A stretch of 64,000 nucleotides of DNA, taken from Polyangium sp. 15x6. Lineage in GTDB: Bacteria > Myxococcota_A > Polyangia > Polyangiales > Polyangiaceae. The position numbers were made by a program, and so were the translations under genes. Positions within the stretch are counted from its first letter, which is position 1; every line of letters starts with the position of its first letter. The DNA lies in assembly GCF_029960785.1 (NCBI RefSeq), contig NZ_JASBQE010000004.1, forward strand, positions 62,001 through 126,000, read 5' to 3'. The notes under the pieces were generated by a model. That model was not told where the DNA came from. It saw only the letters and a list, made by a program, of their open reading frames with translations, and did no database searches. This document shows, piece by piece, positions 23,870 to 32,588 of the stretch.

Positions 23870-24520
23870 CTATTCCCCCGGAAACCTTCGAGCCAGCCAC
23901 GCCTCCACCTCTTCCGGGTGGAACTCGAACGGGCCCATGCCGCCTTTGTAAACGACCTGCCCCTTCTCGTCGATCACGTAAAGCCGCTCCGGCCAGGCCG
24001 CGTACGCCGCGTTCGCGGGGTTCTCGATCGGATCCACGAGGAGCGGGATGTCGTACTGGAACCGCTTCACGAAATCGGCGGCGATGGCGACGCGCGCCTC
24101 CGTGCTCCGCGGCTGCGGGTAGCAGACGCTTTGCTGCTCGTTCACATCCATCTGCCATTCATCGGTCGGGTGGGCCTCCTTGATGTAAATCGTGAGGAAA
24201 CGGGCGCTCTTGCCATAACGCCCGGACATCGCCTTCAGACGCTCGACCGAGCGCCGGAACGGCGGTCATGTGAAGCTGCCGAAGATCAAAACGAGCGGTT
24301 TTTCCCCGATGTACGCCGCGAGCTTCTCCCGCCGCCCCTCCGCGAGCGCGACGAGCTCCACGTCCGGCGCCGCGTCGCCGACCTTGAGTCGCCCTTCCTC
24401 GCGCTGGTCGTACCGCAACATGCCGATCACGTTGCGCGGGCCCATCCACCCCACGAATGCCGCGCCCCCCGCCACGAGGAGCGCGGCGACCGCCACGAGA
24501 GCCTTTTTCGTCCGCGTCAT
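23870..24520 (-). CDS. Iodothyronine-deiodinase-like selenoprotein, in-frame TGA read as selenocysteine
   Basis: Two adjacent minus-strand frames join through a TGA at 24268-24266. Read as U at residue 85, the protein is 216 aa with the unmistakable deiodinase active site FGSFTUPPFRRSVERL. Further on it has IYIKEAHPTDEW, and near the end ERLYVIDEKGQVVYKGGMGP followed by FEFHPEEVEAWL, all as in animal deiodinases, whose Sec removes iodine from thyroid hormones. The N-terminus is a membrane anchor (ALVAVAALLVAGGAAFVG), followed by the thioredoxin-like fold. A SECIS hairpin lies 11-28 bases after the TGA. ATG 24520 is preceded by GAGG. The bacterial family is mostly of unknown substrate; peroxide or thiol redox chemistry is likely, true deiodination is unproven. 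Confidence 0.93.
24238..24255 (-). promoter_or_regulatory. Bacterial-type SECIS element
   Basis: In the mRNA, GGCGCUC pairs with GAGCGUC around a GGUC loop (7-bp stem with one G-U pair). The loop's first G falls 18 nt after the UGA, close to the 19 nt in E. coli fdhF, and the loop has the same GGUC core that SelB recognises. It is inside the coding region, as bacterial SECIS elements must be. Confidence 0.75.
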
Positions 24521-24567
24521 GGCCTCTTCGCTTACCACGTTCGCGAAGAGGTGGGAAGGGGCACGTG

Positions 24568-24728
24568 CTAGCGCTTCTGATATCGGGGCTGGTAGAGCTC
24601 GACCTCCACGCCGCCCGGCATGACGAAGTGAATCACGAGGCCATACCCGCGATCCGTGATTTCGTCCTTGAACTCCACGCCGCGGCCGCGTCGCTGCTGT
24701 AAAACATCGCGTGAACGCCCTTGATCAC
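24568..24728 (-). pseudogene. VOC/glyoxalase-family gene with internal deletion
   Basis: GTG 24728 has a fine Shine-Dalgarno (GGGAGG, 6-7 bp) and reads IKGVHAMFYSSDAAA, the typical first strand of a VOC (glyoxalase/bleomycin-resistance) protein. After a GC-rich junction (GCGGCCGCGGCGT), one frame over, the sequence reads GVEFKDEITDRGYGLVIHFV and then PGGVEVELYQPRYQKR, the typical last third. About 65 middle residues that would hold the metal site are missing, and the frame is broken. A deletion through short repeats in the GC-rich junction explains it. The 161-bp scar cannot make a functional enzyme. Confidence 0.8.
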
Positions 24729-24800
24729 GGAGACCTCCCTCGCGCCGTTCGGCGCAGCGACGAACGCTAGCAGCTCACGCGGAGCAAAGGAATCCGAAAC

Positions 24801-24842
24801 GACAAACCCACACGCGTCGGGTTGTCCTGTCAACCGTTTGTC
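24801..24842. repeat. Inverted repeat between TPR gene and VOC pseudogene
   Basis: GACAAAC (24801-24807) and GTTTGTC (24836-24842) are perfect inverted arms, and inside them GGTTG (24820-24824) and CAACC (24831-24835) form another arm pair. On the minus strand it lies just after the TPR gene stop and holds a TTGACA box. It may be a terminator of the TPR transcript or a control site of the dead VOC gene. Confidence 0.4.
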
Positions 24843-24855
24843 GGTTGCGAAGCAT

Positions 24856-26043
24856 CTAGAAAGGATTCTGCTGTTTTTCTTTCGGACGAGGCGGCGCCGC
24901 CGGGCCCGCCGAGGCCGACGCGGACGCGGCCGGCGCCGCCGAGAGCGCCGTGACGCGGCTCTGCGCTTGTCGTTGCAGATCCGCGACCATACGCCCGTCG
25001 GGGCCGCTCGGCGTGAGCGCGAGGAGTATTTGGTAGAAGGCGAGCGCTTGCTCCTTTTGCCCGAGATCCTCGTTCGTGATGCCGGCTCCGAGGAGCGCGG
25101 GCGCCGAGGTCGCGTCGCTCGCGAGCACGCCGCGGAAGACGTCGAGCGCGGCCGCCGCCTTTTTCTGTCGCACGAGCGCAAAGCCGAGCGCGTTCCTCGT
25201 CTCCGGATCCGGGCGCATCTGCGTCGCGGCCCGGAGCGCACGCTCCGCGTCCTCGAGCTTGCCCGCGCCGAGCAGCGCCTGGCCGAGCGAACCCATGGCC
25301 TCCGCGCTCTTCGGGTCGAGCTCCGCCGCGCGCTGGAAATGCAGGATCGCGTCGACGTTCTTCTGCTGCGTCGCCCGCGCGCGCCCGAGGGCCATACGCG
25401 CGTCGAAGCTCTCCGCGATCCGGAGCCCCGCTTCGAGGTGCTCGGCCGCGCCCGCGATGTTACCCTCGGCGAGCTCGATCTGCCCGAGCCCCACGAGCGC
25501 CCCGGCATCGGCAGGCTTCACCTTCAGCGCGAGCTGGAATTCGGATTTCGCGCGCGCCGCGTCCTCCTTGCGGCTCATCAAAACGAGCCCGAGCGCGGTA
25601 TGCGCGAGCGGAGAGGTCGGATCGATCGCGAGCGCCTCGGTGAACTTGGCCTTGGCCCCTTCGGCGTCGCCCTGCCGGGCCAGGATGTTGCCGAGCGCGG
25701 TCAGATATACGGCCGCGCGTGGTTTGTCCGTGTCGAGCAACAATTGGGCCTCATAACGAGCGTCGTCGATGGCCTCGGGGGCGATACGCGCGGCGCTCTC
25801 GGCAATGAGGTGGACGCGCGCGCGCATGAGGGCGCGTTGCACGTCCGGGTCCGTGGGCGCGAGCTCGCGCGCGTGGCCGTACGCCGTGAGGGCCTGCGGG
25901 TAACGGCCGGCTTCGAGGGCGGCGTCGCCCTGCGCGAGGTGCTGCCGCGCGAGCTCGGGGGTGCGATCGCAGGCCCAGAGCATCGCGGCGCAAACGAGAA
26001 GCGAAGGCAGACGGAAGGCGCGGGCGAGGGGCCTCGGGATCAT
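24856..26043 (-). CDS. TPR-repeat lipoprotein
   Basis: This 395-aa protein starts with lipoprotein signal MIPRPLARAFRLPSLLVCAA and lipobox LWAC (lipidated Cys near residue 25). The rest is about nine 34-residue tetratricopeptide repeats (for example LAIDPTSPLAHTALGLVLMS and LDPKSAEAMGSLGQALLGAG), with a Ser/Ala/Pro-rich tail. TPRs are protein-binding scaffolds; an envelope complex, for example around outer-membrane transport or gliding machinery, is plausible. The final residues (KEKQQNPF) are polar. Nothing shows which partner it binds. Confidence 0.9.
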   Translation of the reverse strand: MIPRPLARAFRLPSLLVCAAMLWACDRTPELARQHLAQGDAALEAGRYPQALTAYGHARELAPTDPDVQRALMRARVHLIAESAARIAPEAIDDARYEAQLLLDTDKPRAAVYLTALGNILARQGDAEGAKAKFTEALAIDPTSPLAHTALGLVLMSRKEDAARAKSEFQLALKVKPADAGALVGLGQIELAEGNIAGAAEHLEAGLRIAESFDARMALGRARATQQKNVDAILHFQRAAELDPKSAEAMGSLGQALLGAGKLEDAERALRAATQMRPDPETRNALGFALVRQKKAAAALDVFRGVLASDATSAPALLGAGITNEDLGQKEQALAFYQILLALTPSGPDGRMVADLQRQAQSRVTALSAAPAASASASAGPAAPPRPKEKQQNPF

Positions 26044-26101
26044 CGGAGGGCCGTTTTACGCCCGAGTTGGTCGGGAGAAAAGGTCACTCGACGCGGTTGT
26101 T

Positions 26102-26575
26102 TCAGCGCTCGGCGGGCGCAGCTTGGACTTCCAGGACGCGAGGTGGGAGCGGCTCCGTGGTCATGGCGCCGCGGGGAGAGACCTCGGCGTTCACCTCGAG
26201 GACGCGCGGGGCGAGCGGCTCCGCGGTGAGCGGGCCGCGCGGGGAGACCTCGACGTCCACGCGGAGCTCGCGGGGCAGGATGGGCTCCTTGGAGCCGTTT
26301 CGTACGTAGTCGTCCGGATCGAGCGGCTTCCGTGATTCTTCGGGAGAAGCGCTCGCGGGCTCCGGGATCGCCGCGTTCGTCGCCCCCATCGCCGTCGTCC
26401 TCGTCGTCCCCGGCGACGCGACGGGCGCGTGCTCGACGCCCACGGGGCTCGCCGCCGGATCTCGCGCCTCCGGCGCCTCGGCGAAGCGCGAGCGGACAAG
26501 CAGAGCAGCCCCGACGACGAGGCCCGCGAGCGCGACGATGGAGACGATCCTCGCGCGCCCGGCCTTGTCATTCAT
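26102..26575 (-). CDS. Membrane-anchored protein with repeated SPRG motif, coupled to collagen-like gene
   Basis: This 157-aa protein begins [20 protein letters not shown] with one membrane helix (residues 9-27), then a Pro/Ala/Ser-rich stalk. Near the end comes a duplicated unit: [20 protein letters not shown], then [20 protein letters not shown]. The ATG overlaps the stop of the collagen-like gene by 8 bp, indicating coupled translation. It may anchor or help export the collagen-like fibre. No known domain. Confidence 0.7.
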   Translation of the reverse strand: MNDKAGRARIVSIVALAGLVVGAALLVRSRFAEAPEARDPAASPVGVEHAPVASPGTTRTTAMGATNAAIPEPASASPEESRKPLDPDDYVRNGSKEPILPRELRVDVEVSPRGPLTAEPLAPRVLEVNAEVSPRGAMTTEPLPPRVLEVQAAPAER

Positions 26576-29564
26576 TGTAGGTGGAGTTGTTGGCGCAACG
26601 GAAAAAGCGGCTGTCGTTCTTGTCGCACTCGCCTTCGAAGTTGCTGGCGTTGGTCGTATTGTTGACGCAATAGGCGTCGTCGTCGCCGGCGCGGTGCCCG
26701 AGCCAATCGCCATTGTAGAGCTGGCCCGCCGTGCCATGCGCCTGCACGATCCTGTAGGTCTCGTTGTAGGTCGCGATGTGCCCGCCGAGCGCGGCGCAGA
26801 CGTTCTGCGCGTTGTTGAAGGTCTGCGGGGAGAAGAACGGCGTGACGCAGATCGTGTTCGAGCGCGCGATGCCTCCGAGGGTCGTGTTGGTGGTGACACC
26901 GTAGGCATTGAACGGCGCCGTGCACGCTCTCGGGCCCGCGCCGATGAGCTGCGACCACGTGGTGTTGCCGGCGTTGTTCGTCTTGCGGAACCAGAGGTCC
27001 TGGTCGAAGAAGCTGCCGCCGATCTGCATGGCGTAGTTGTTGCCGCCATTCGAATGCCGCACGTCGATGAGGTGCTGCCAGCCCGACGCGTTCGGATAGT
27101 AGTTCACCGGCGCGGAGGTCTCGAAGAAGCCGCTCCGCGAGCCCGTCGCGTCGGCGTTGTCCTTCGTCTCCGTCCGCGTGAGGCCATTGCCCCAGTACAC
27201 GATTCCGTCGGCCCGGATGTTGCCGGTCGCGTGGACCTGCTCGCCCGGGCTCGCCGTGCCGACGCCGATGGTGCCGGGGAAGTAGTTGATGTTCGACGTG
27301 CCGCCGTCGTACTGCAGATACGCGGCCGTGTCGTTGTGGATGCCGCCGCGGAACTGCGCCTGCGCCGTGAAGTAGACGGTGCCCGCGTTGAAATAGGCGC
27401 CGCCGGGGACGATGACATACGAGCTCGCGACGATGTACGGGTTCGCCGCGGTGAACCGGATGTTGCCAGCGCCGTCGGCATTGGAGGCGATGCGCAGGTA
27501 GCCGTTCGCGTGGATGTTCGACGCGGCGAACTGCTCGTAACCCGTGCCCGGGTTGTTGTACGTGCGAATGATGCCGTCGCTGCCCATGCCGAGCTGCGAG
27601 GCGACGACGCCCGGCCAGTGGAAGGAGATGCGCGGCGTCGCGGTCGTGCGGACCTCGATGGACGCGGTGTCGTAGACCGTGCCCGCGCCGCCCGTGACGT
27701 CGAACCGGCCGGTGGTGGTCACCGTGGTGGCGTCGTCGGTGATGCTCGAGTTTCCGCCGGTCGTGGCGCCGGTGAATTTGATGACGGTATTGACCGTGCC
27801 ATTGATGTTGGCCGAGCCGGCAGGGCCTTGCGGGCCGACCGGACCCTGGGCGCCTTGCGGGCCTTGCGCGCCGGTGACGCCTTGCGGGCCTGCGGGGCCT
27901 TGCGCGCCGGTGGGGCCGATCGGGCCCTGGATGCCCTGGGGGCCTTGTGCGCCGGTCGCGCCGGCGGGGCCCGCTGGGCCTTGCGCGCCTTGCGCGCCGG
28001 TGGCGCCGACGGGGCCTTGTGCGCCGGTGGCGCCAATGGGGCCTTGCGCGCCGGTCGGGCCAATGGGGCCTTGTGCGCCGGTCGCGCCGACGGGACCTTG
28101 CGGACCGACGGCGCCCGTCGCGCCCGTTGCGCCAGCCGGACCTTGCGGACCAATGGCGCCCGTCGCGCCCGTTGCGCCAGCCGGACCTTGCGGACCAATG
28201 GCGCCCGTCGCGCCCGTTGCGCCAGCTGGACCTTGTGGACCAATGGCGCCCGTCGCGCCGGTAGCACCTACGGGACCTTGAGGACCGACGGCGCCGGTGG
28301 CGCCAGTCACACCCTGCGGCCCCATGGGCCCAACCGGTCCGGTGGGACCTACGGTTCCTTGCGGGCCCATTGCGCCCGTCGGTCCCATGGGTCCGACGTC
28401 ACCCTGAGGACCGGTCACACCCTGTGGCCCGATGGGTCCAACCGGTCCGGTGGGACCCACATCCCCCTGGGGACCCATTGCGCCCGTCGGTCCCATGGGT
28501 CCGACCTCACCCTGAGGACCAGTCACACCCTGTGGCCCGACGGGTCCAACTGGACCGGTGGGACCCACATCTCCCTGGGGACCCATTGCGCCCGTCGGTC
28601 CCATGGGTCCGACCTCACCCTGAGGACCGGTCACACCCTGTGGCCCGATGGGTCCAACTGGCCCGGTGGGACCCACATCCCCCTGTGGCCCCATTGCGCC
28701 CGTCGGTCCCATGGGTCCGACCTCACCCTGAGGACCCGTCACACCCTGCGGACCGATGGGTCCAACTGGCCCGGTGGGACCCACATCCCCCTGGGGACCG
28801 ATTGCGCCCGTCGGCCCCATCGGGCCCGCCGGACCGATCGCGCCCGTCGCGCCGGTCGCACCGGTCGGACCCACCGGGCCCATCGGTCCAATCGGTCCCG
28901 CGGGACCCATTACGCCCGCCGGCCCCATTGGACCCATGGGCCCCACCGGACCCACGGCGCCCTGCGCGCCCGTCGGCCCCACCGGCCCCATCGGCCCCAT
29001 CGCGCCCGTCGGACCCGCGGGGCCCATCACGCCATCCGCGCCTACCGGACCTTGCGGACCCGTCGCACCCGTCGGCCCCATGAGCCCCGTCGGCGGACCG
29101 ACCCACTCGCCGTTGTTGTTGATGACCTCGGTCCCGTTGATCGAGACGCTCGTCGGGTGGATGTCCCCGTTCACGTCGTTCGCGAGCAGCGCATACGGCA
29201 CGCTCTGGATGGGCGCGCGCGGCAGGAGCTCCGGATCGCTGTCGATCGTGATTCCCAGGTACCGGACCGAGCCGTCGAATACTTTGTCCCCAAACGGAAC
29301 GATCGAACCGAGCGAGACCGAGTAGAACCCCTCGTCGAAGGCCACCTTGTGCTCTTCGCTCCAGAGCGGCGTTTGCGCGTCCGCCACGTCGTAGATCGCG
29401 AAGGTCACGGTGAGCTCGCCGTTGATCGGCGTGTCGTCCGCGTCGAAGAGCCGTCCCTGGTTGGTGATCGTCAGGGGGACGGCCGCGTCCGCGCTGGAGA
29501 CGGCAGAGAGGCCAGCCACCAGAACCGTAGCCGCGAGCAGGCGTCGAATCGTGCGAAACCTCAT
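26568..29564 (-). CDS. Secreted collagen-like fibre protein
   Basis: This 998-aa protein has a signal peptide ([20 protein letters not shown], ending near VSSADA), an N-terminal domain of about 130 residues with [12 protein letters not shown], a collagen-like Gly-X-Y region at about 160-580, and a C-terminal domain of about 400 residues. The latter contains phrases typical of phage-tail-like fibres ([33 protein letters not shown]) and ends with a Cys-bearing domain ([19 protein letters not shown]). Collagen-like stalks form trimers and hold adhesive tips. The open frame on the other strand (26538-29681) is a shadow produced by the repetitive GC-rich codons. It is likely exported to the cell surface. 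Confidence 0.9.
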   Translation of the reverse strand: MRFRTIRRLLAATVLVAGLSAVSSADAAVPLTITNQGRLFDADDTPINGELTVTFAIYDVADAQTPLWSEEHKVAFDEGFYSVSLGSIVPFGDKVFDGSVRYLGITIDSDPELLPRAPIQSVPYALLANDVNGDIHPTSVSINGTEVINNNGEWVGPPTGLMGPTGATGPQGPVGADGVMGPAGPTGAMGPMGPVGPTGAQGAVGPVGPMGPMGPAGVMGPAGPIGPMGPVGPTGATGATGAIGPAGPMGPTGAIGPQGDVGPTGPVGPIGPQGVTGPQGEVGPMGPTGAMGPQGDVGPTGPVGPIGPQGVTGPQGEVGPMGPTGAMGPQGDVGPTGPVGPVGPQGVTGPQGEVGPMGPTGAMGPQGDVGPTGPVGPIGPQGVTGPQGDVGPMGPTGAMGPQGTVGPTGPVGPMGPQGVTGATGAVGPQGPVGATGATGAIGPQGPAGATGATGAIGPQGPAGATGATGAIGPQGPAGATGATGAVGPQGPVGATGAQGPIGPTGAQGPIGATGAQGPVGATGAQGAQGPAGPAGATGAQGPQGIQGPIGPTGAQGPAGPQGVTGAQGPQGAQGPVGPQGPAGSANINGTVNTVIKFTGATTGGNSSITDDATTVTTTGRFDVTGGAGTVYDTASIEVRTTATPRISFHWPGVVASQLGMGSDGIIRTYNNPGTGYEQFAASNIHANGYLRIASNADGAGNIRFTAANPYIVASSYVIVPGGAYFNAGTVYFTAQAQFRGGIHNDTAAYLQYDGGTSNINYFPGTIGVGTASPGEQVHATGNIRADGIVYWGNGLTRTETKDNADATGSRSGFFETSAPVNYYPNASGWQHLIDVRHSNGGNNYAMQIGGSFFDQDLWFRKTNNAGNTTWSQLIGAGPRACTAPFNAYGVTTNTTLGGIARSNTICVTPFFSPQTFNNAQNVCAALGGHIATYNETYRIVQAHGTAGQLYNGDWLGHRAGDDDAYCVNNTTNASNFEGECDKNDSRFFRCANNSTYNE
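28300..28812. repeat. 108-bp tandem repeats in the collagen-like region
   Basis: The phrase CGCCCGTCGGTCCCATGG recurs at 28373, 28481, 28589 and 28697, exactly 108 bp apart, with a start of a fifth at 28805. Each copy encodes 36 residues (about [20 protein letters not shown] and the remainder). The copies are nearly identical, so the array is young or kept alike by recombination. Copy number could vary between strains and change the stalk length. Confidence 0.85.
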
Positions 29565-29632
29565 GGGGACGTCTCGTCCTTGCGGGGGCCGCCGCCGGGG
29601 AAAACCCGCGCGAGATCCCGCTTGGCATTTTT

Positions 29633-29662
29633 AGGCTACGCGTGTCCAGGGAGTCACGTCAA
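29633..29662 (-). promoter_or_regulatory. Candidate promoter of the collagen-like gene
   Basis: On the minus strand TTGACG (29662-29657) and TAGCCT (29638-29633) are separated by 18 bp and followed by a leader of about 65 bases before the ATG at 29564. An AT-rich tract (AAAAAT) follows the -10 box, unusual in this DNA. The match to sigma-70 is fair. Confidence 0.4.
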
Positions 29663-29728
29663 TGCCATCGCGCCCCGTTGAGAACGACGCCTCGCGTCAG
29701 CCACTCGCCGGAGGTCTGCCGTCCTCGT

Positions 29729-31105
29729 TCAGCCCACCTGGGGGATCATCCCGTCCGCGAGCTTTTCGAGCGCCTCGCGCCTCGTCATCGTCACGCGGGC
29801 GATGGCGCGGGCGAGCGCGGCGACCGGCGGGCAAGCCTGCGTGGCCAGCCAATCCCGCGCCGGGACCCGCCCGCGGATCCACGGCCGCGTGGATTCGAGC
29901 CGCTCCATCAGCGCGCGCTCGCCGAACGACCGGTAAAGGAACGCAGTGTACGGCGAGGCCCCGAGGTCGAAGCTCGAAGGGCTCGCGCGGCCCTGTTCGA
30001 GCAGGCGCAGCAGGACGGGATCGAGGTCCGCCGAGGAATCGGGGGCCCGCTCGAGGAAGAGCTCGGCCCGCACGGGGTTCGTGTTGTTCTCGTCCGGAAT
30101 GCCCCCGAGGAAGAGCTCGATGGGCGCGTCCCCGCCCGTCGCGCAGGCGAAAGCCTCGACGAGCGCGATCGTATAAAGCTTGGCCCGCAGATATCGCACC
30201 GCGAGCGAGATGTTGCGTCGGGCCTGGGCGATCCGCCGGGCGTGCACCTCGGGCGAAGGTTCGCCGCGGAACGCGTGAAAGACGCGCTCGGCGGCGAGGG
30301 TCGAGAGAAAGGCCTCCATGCGCTGCAGCGCGAGCCGATACTCGCCGTTACGATAGACGTTCGGCATGTGGAGCGCGGGGTTCGTCTCGGGGAGGAGCCG
30401 CCAGGTATTGTCGAGGAAACGCGCCGGATCGGCCTCGGCGAAGTTCTCGACGTCGCGGTTCGCGAGCCGCACCGCGGCGCGCACCGCGTCCTCGCAGGCA
30501 TTCGCGTCGAGCCCGGGGATCCCGAGCTCCCGCAGGCGCCCCGCCAGGCGATCGAACGCGGCCGTCTCGCGGAACGGGGTCGTCGCCTCGATCCCGGCGG
30601 CGATCTCGGCGAGGTGGCGGGGCGGCAGGAACGGCGACAGGCATTTGACGGCGACGAAGGCGCTCGCGAGCTCGTTCAGGCCGGTCAGCGGCGTGAGCTC
30701 GTCGCCGGGCTCGCGGCCGAAGATGCGGGCGACGAGGGCCGTGGCCGGGTCCTCCAGCACGCCGAGGCCGATCCGGTAACCGGTCCCGTCCACGGATGCG
30801 AGCAGCGGGCGCAGGATGTCGCTCACCATCCGGGGAAAACCCTGATCCACCTGCACGTACACGACGTCGTGGAAGATGCCCGCGAGCGTCTCGATCGGGC
30901 TCGTCCCCTCCGTGAGCGTGAGCACGTGCGCGTGGCTGTGGAATTCGCGGGACTGACCCGACAGGGCCTCGTGGACCAGGAACGTCGGCCGCTCGAGCTC
31001 GAGCGCGCTCGGGCGACCGCCGAGCCGCGTGAGCGCCTCGTCGAACCGGACGAGGAGCCGGTGGATCGTGGGGAGCGCCGCATCCACGGTCGGCAGAGGG
31101 AGCAT
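29729..31105 (-). CDS. HD-domain-like hypothetical protein
   Basis: This 458-aa protein carries, near residues 55-90, HSHAHVLTLTEG and TLAGIFHDVVYVQVDQ, the spacing of His and HD residues seen in metal-dependent HD phosphohydrolases. The rest is long, alpha-helical and without known motifs; PNVYRNGEYRLALQRMEAF and ARRNISLAVRYLRAKLYT are helical segments. ATG 31105 has an AGGGAC leader; the GTG at 31120 is an alternative start. A nucleotide or cyclic-dinucleotide substrate would fit HD proteins, but the metal ligands are incomplete to my reading. Confidence 0.65.
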   Translation of the reverse strand: MLPLPTVDAALPTIHRLLVRFDEALTRLGGRPSALELERPTFLVHEALSGQSREFHSHAHVLTLTEGTSPIETLAGIFHDVVYVQVDQGFPRMVSDILRPLLASVDGTGYRIGLGVLEDPATALVARIFGREPGDELTPLTGLNELASAFVAVKCLSPFLPPRHLAEIAAGIEATTPFRETAAFDRLAGRLRELGIPGLDANACEDAVRAAVRLANRDVENFAEADPARFLDNTWRLLPETNPALHMPNVYRNGEYRLALQRMEAFLSTLAAERVFHAFRGEPSPEVHARRIAQARRNISLAVRYLRAKLYTIALVEAFACATGGDAPIELFLGGIPDENNTNPVRAELFLERAPDSSADLDPVLLRLLEQGRASPSSFDLGASPYTAFLYRSFGERALMERLESTRPWIRGRVPARDWLATQACPPVAALARAIARVTMTRREALEKLADGMIPQVG

Positions 31106-31153
31106 GCCGTCCCTTATCACATGTGTCTCTTCGCGTGAGCCCGTTTCTTTTCG

Positions 31154-32521
31154 TCACATCCACATGCGAACGACCACTCCATACGTCCCCGGCCCCGGGG
31201 TCATCCCCACATCGGCGCCGCCGAGGAGAACCCGATTGCCCGGGTGGAGCCGGACCGTATGCAGGACCCCGTTCTCCCCGAGGTATACGCGCAGGATGCC
31301 GTGAACGCCGAACGTGGTGTCGACGCGGCCGTCGCATGTGTACCGCACGAGGACGGGCGAGACGATTGTTTCGTTTTCCGGGGAATTGCCGACGACGAGG
31401 ATACCCCCCCCGGGCAATACCACCATGTCCTCGGCTCGCATGCTGCCCGCGTGGCGTGGCCCTTCCGCGCGGCCCTCGGAGCCGAACGAGAGGTCGGGGC
31501 TGCCGTCCGCGAGGAAGCGGCGGACCACGAAATCTGGTTCGTCCCCTCCGGTGTCGCCGGCCACGACAATGGTGCCGTCGGCAGAAGGCGCGACGGACAC
31601 CGCGCGCTCGCGGTTCGTGTCACGGCCGGCTTCGATCACGCCATCGCCGCCGAACGAGGGATCGAGCACGCCGTCCGCCGTCAGGCGAAGCACGACCATG
31701 ATGGTTCCCTGGTCGAGGTCCGCGGTGCCGGCCACGAGAATGCGGCCGCTCGCGTCGAGGGCGACCGATCGGGCGTGCGCGGAGACGCCCACGGGGACGG
31801 TCACGTATCCCTTCGGTGCAGCGAACGTGGTATCGAGCGCGCCGGTCCGGGTGGCGCGGGCAATGAGAATCTCCTGGCTGCCGCGCCCACCGACCACGAG
31901 GATCTTGTCGTTCGGAAGAACGAGGCCATCCGTGACGGACTCCTCGCCGCCGAGGTCGATCAGGCTCTTCCCGTCGGTGCCGAACCCGGAGCCCCCGATC
32001 GACCCGTCCGGCTCGAAACGCACGAGCGCGATGTTCGCGGATTCGCCGTGGAACTTGTCACGGTGGCCCATCGCGACGATTCCACCGTCGCTCTGGTGAC
32101 CGACGGCGACGGCAAAGGAGGTGTCGGAGATCGCCGGCGAGAATCCCGTGCCGCGCGTGCCACTGCCACCAAACGTCGGATCGAGCCTCCCGGACGTGGT
32201 GAGCCGCGCCAGGCGGAAACGAACGCCCCCGAGCCCTCCCGCGGCCCAGCCCGCCGCGAGGATTCGATCGCCCGCGACATCGAGCCCAAAAAACGCTCCG
32301 TCGTCGTCGGCCCCGAAGCTCACCCGGGCCATTCCGTTCACGCCGAAGGTGTCGTCGAGCCTGCCCGCGTAAACGCTGGGCGCGGGGCACGAGGGTTCGA
32401 CATCATTTCCGAAGAGGGGGCTCTCGTTGCGTTCGGTGGGCGCGGAATCCGTTCCGCATCCGGCGAGCGTTGCGAGGGACGAAACGACCAGACGGGAAAT
32501 CGCGCTGCGCGACAGCCTCAT
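31154..32521 (-). CDS. Delta-60 repeat lipoprotein
   Basis: This 455-aa lipoprotein begins MRLSRSAISRLVVSSLATLA with lipobox LAGC. The mature part is a beta-propeller of delta-60 repeats, each with a DxTFGxxG core: LDDTFGVNG, LDPTFGGSG, LDPSFGGDG, PDLSFGSEG and VDTTFGVHG. Such propellers are common on myxobacterial surfaces and act as binding scaffolds. The annotated start (ATG 32521) was chosen because it begins the signal peptide; the 12 preceding codons are not part of it. Confidence 0.87.
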   Translation of the reverse strand: MRLSRSAISRLVVSSLATLAGCGTDSAPTERNESPLFGNDVEPSCPAPSVYAGRLDDTFGVNGMARVSFGADDDGAFFGLDVAGDRILAAGWAAGGLGGVRFRLARLTTSGRLDPTFGGSGTRGTGFSPAISDTSFAVAVGHQSDGGIVAMGHRDKFHGESANIALVRFEPDGSIGGSGFGTDGKSLIDLGGEESVTDGLVLPNDKILVVGGRGSQEILIARATRTGALDTTFAAPKGYVTVPVGVSAHARSVALDASGRILVAGTADLDQGTIMVVLRLTADGVLDPSFGGDGVIEAGRDTNRERAVSVAPSADGTIVVAGDTGGDEPDFVVRRFLADGSPDLSFGSEGRAEGPRHAGSMRAEDMVVLPGGGILVVGNSPENETIVSPVLVRYTCDGRVDTTFGVHGILRVYLGENGVLHTVRLHPGNRVLLGGADVGMTPGPGTYGVVVRMWM

Positions 32522-32588
32522 GCCCGGGAACGTCGGGCTGCGCGGCGGGCACGTCAAAGCCGCATCCAGGTCTCCCGCGTTTTCCCGT

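Noticed and set aside
26538-29681. Very long plus-strand open frame (1047 codons) opposite the collagen-like gene
   Set aside because: It is the antisense of the repetitive Gly-Pro codons. Its product is a low-complexity Arg/Gly/Ala string, while the minus strand has a signal peptide, collagen repeats and recognisable end domains.
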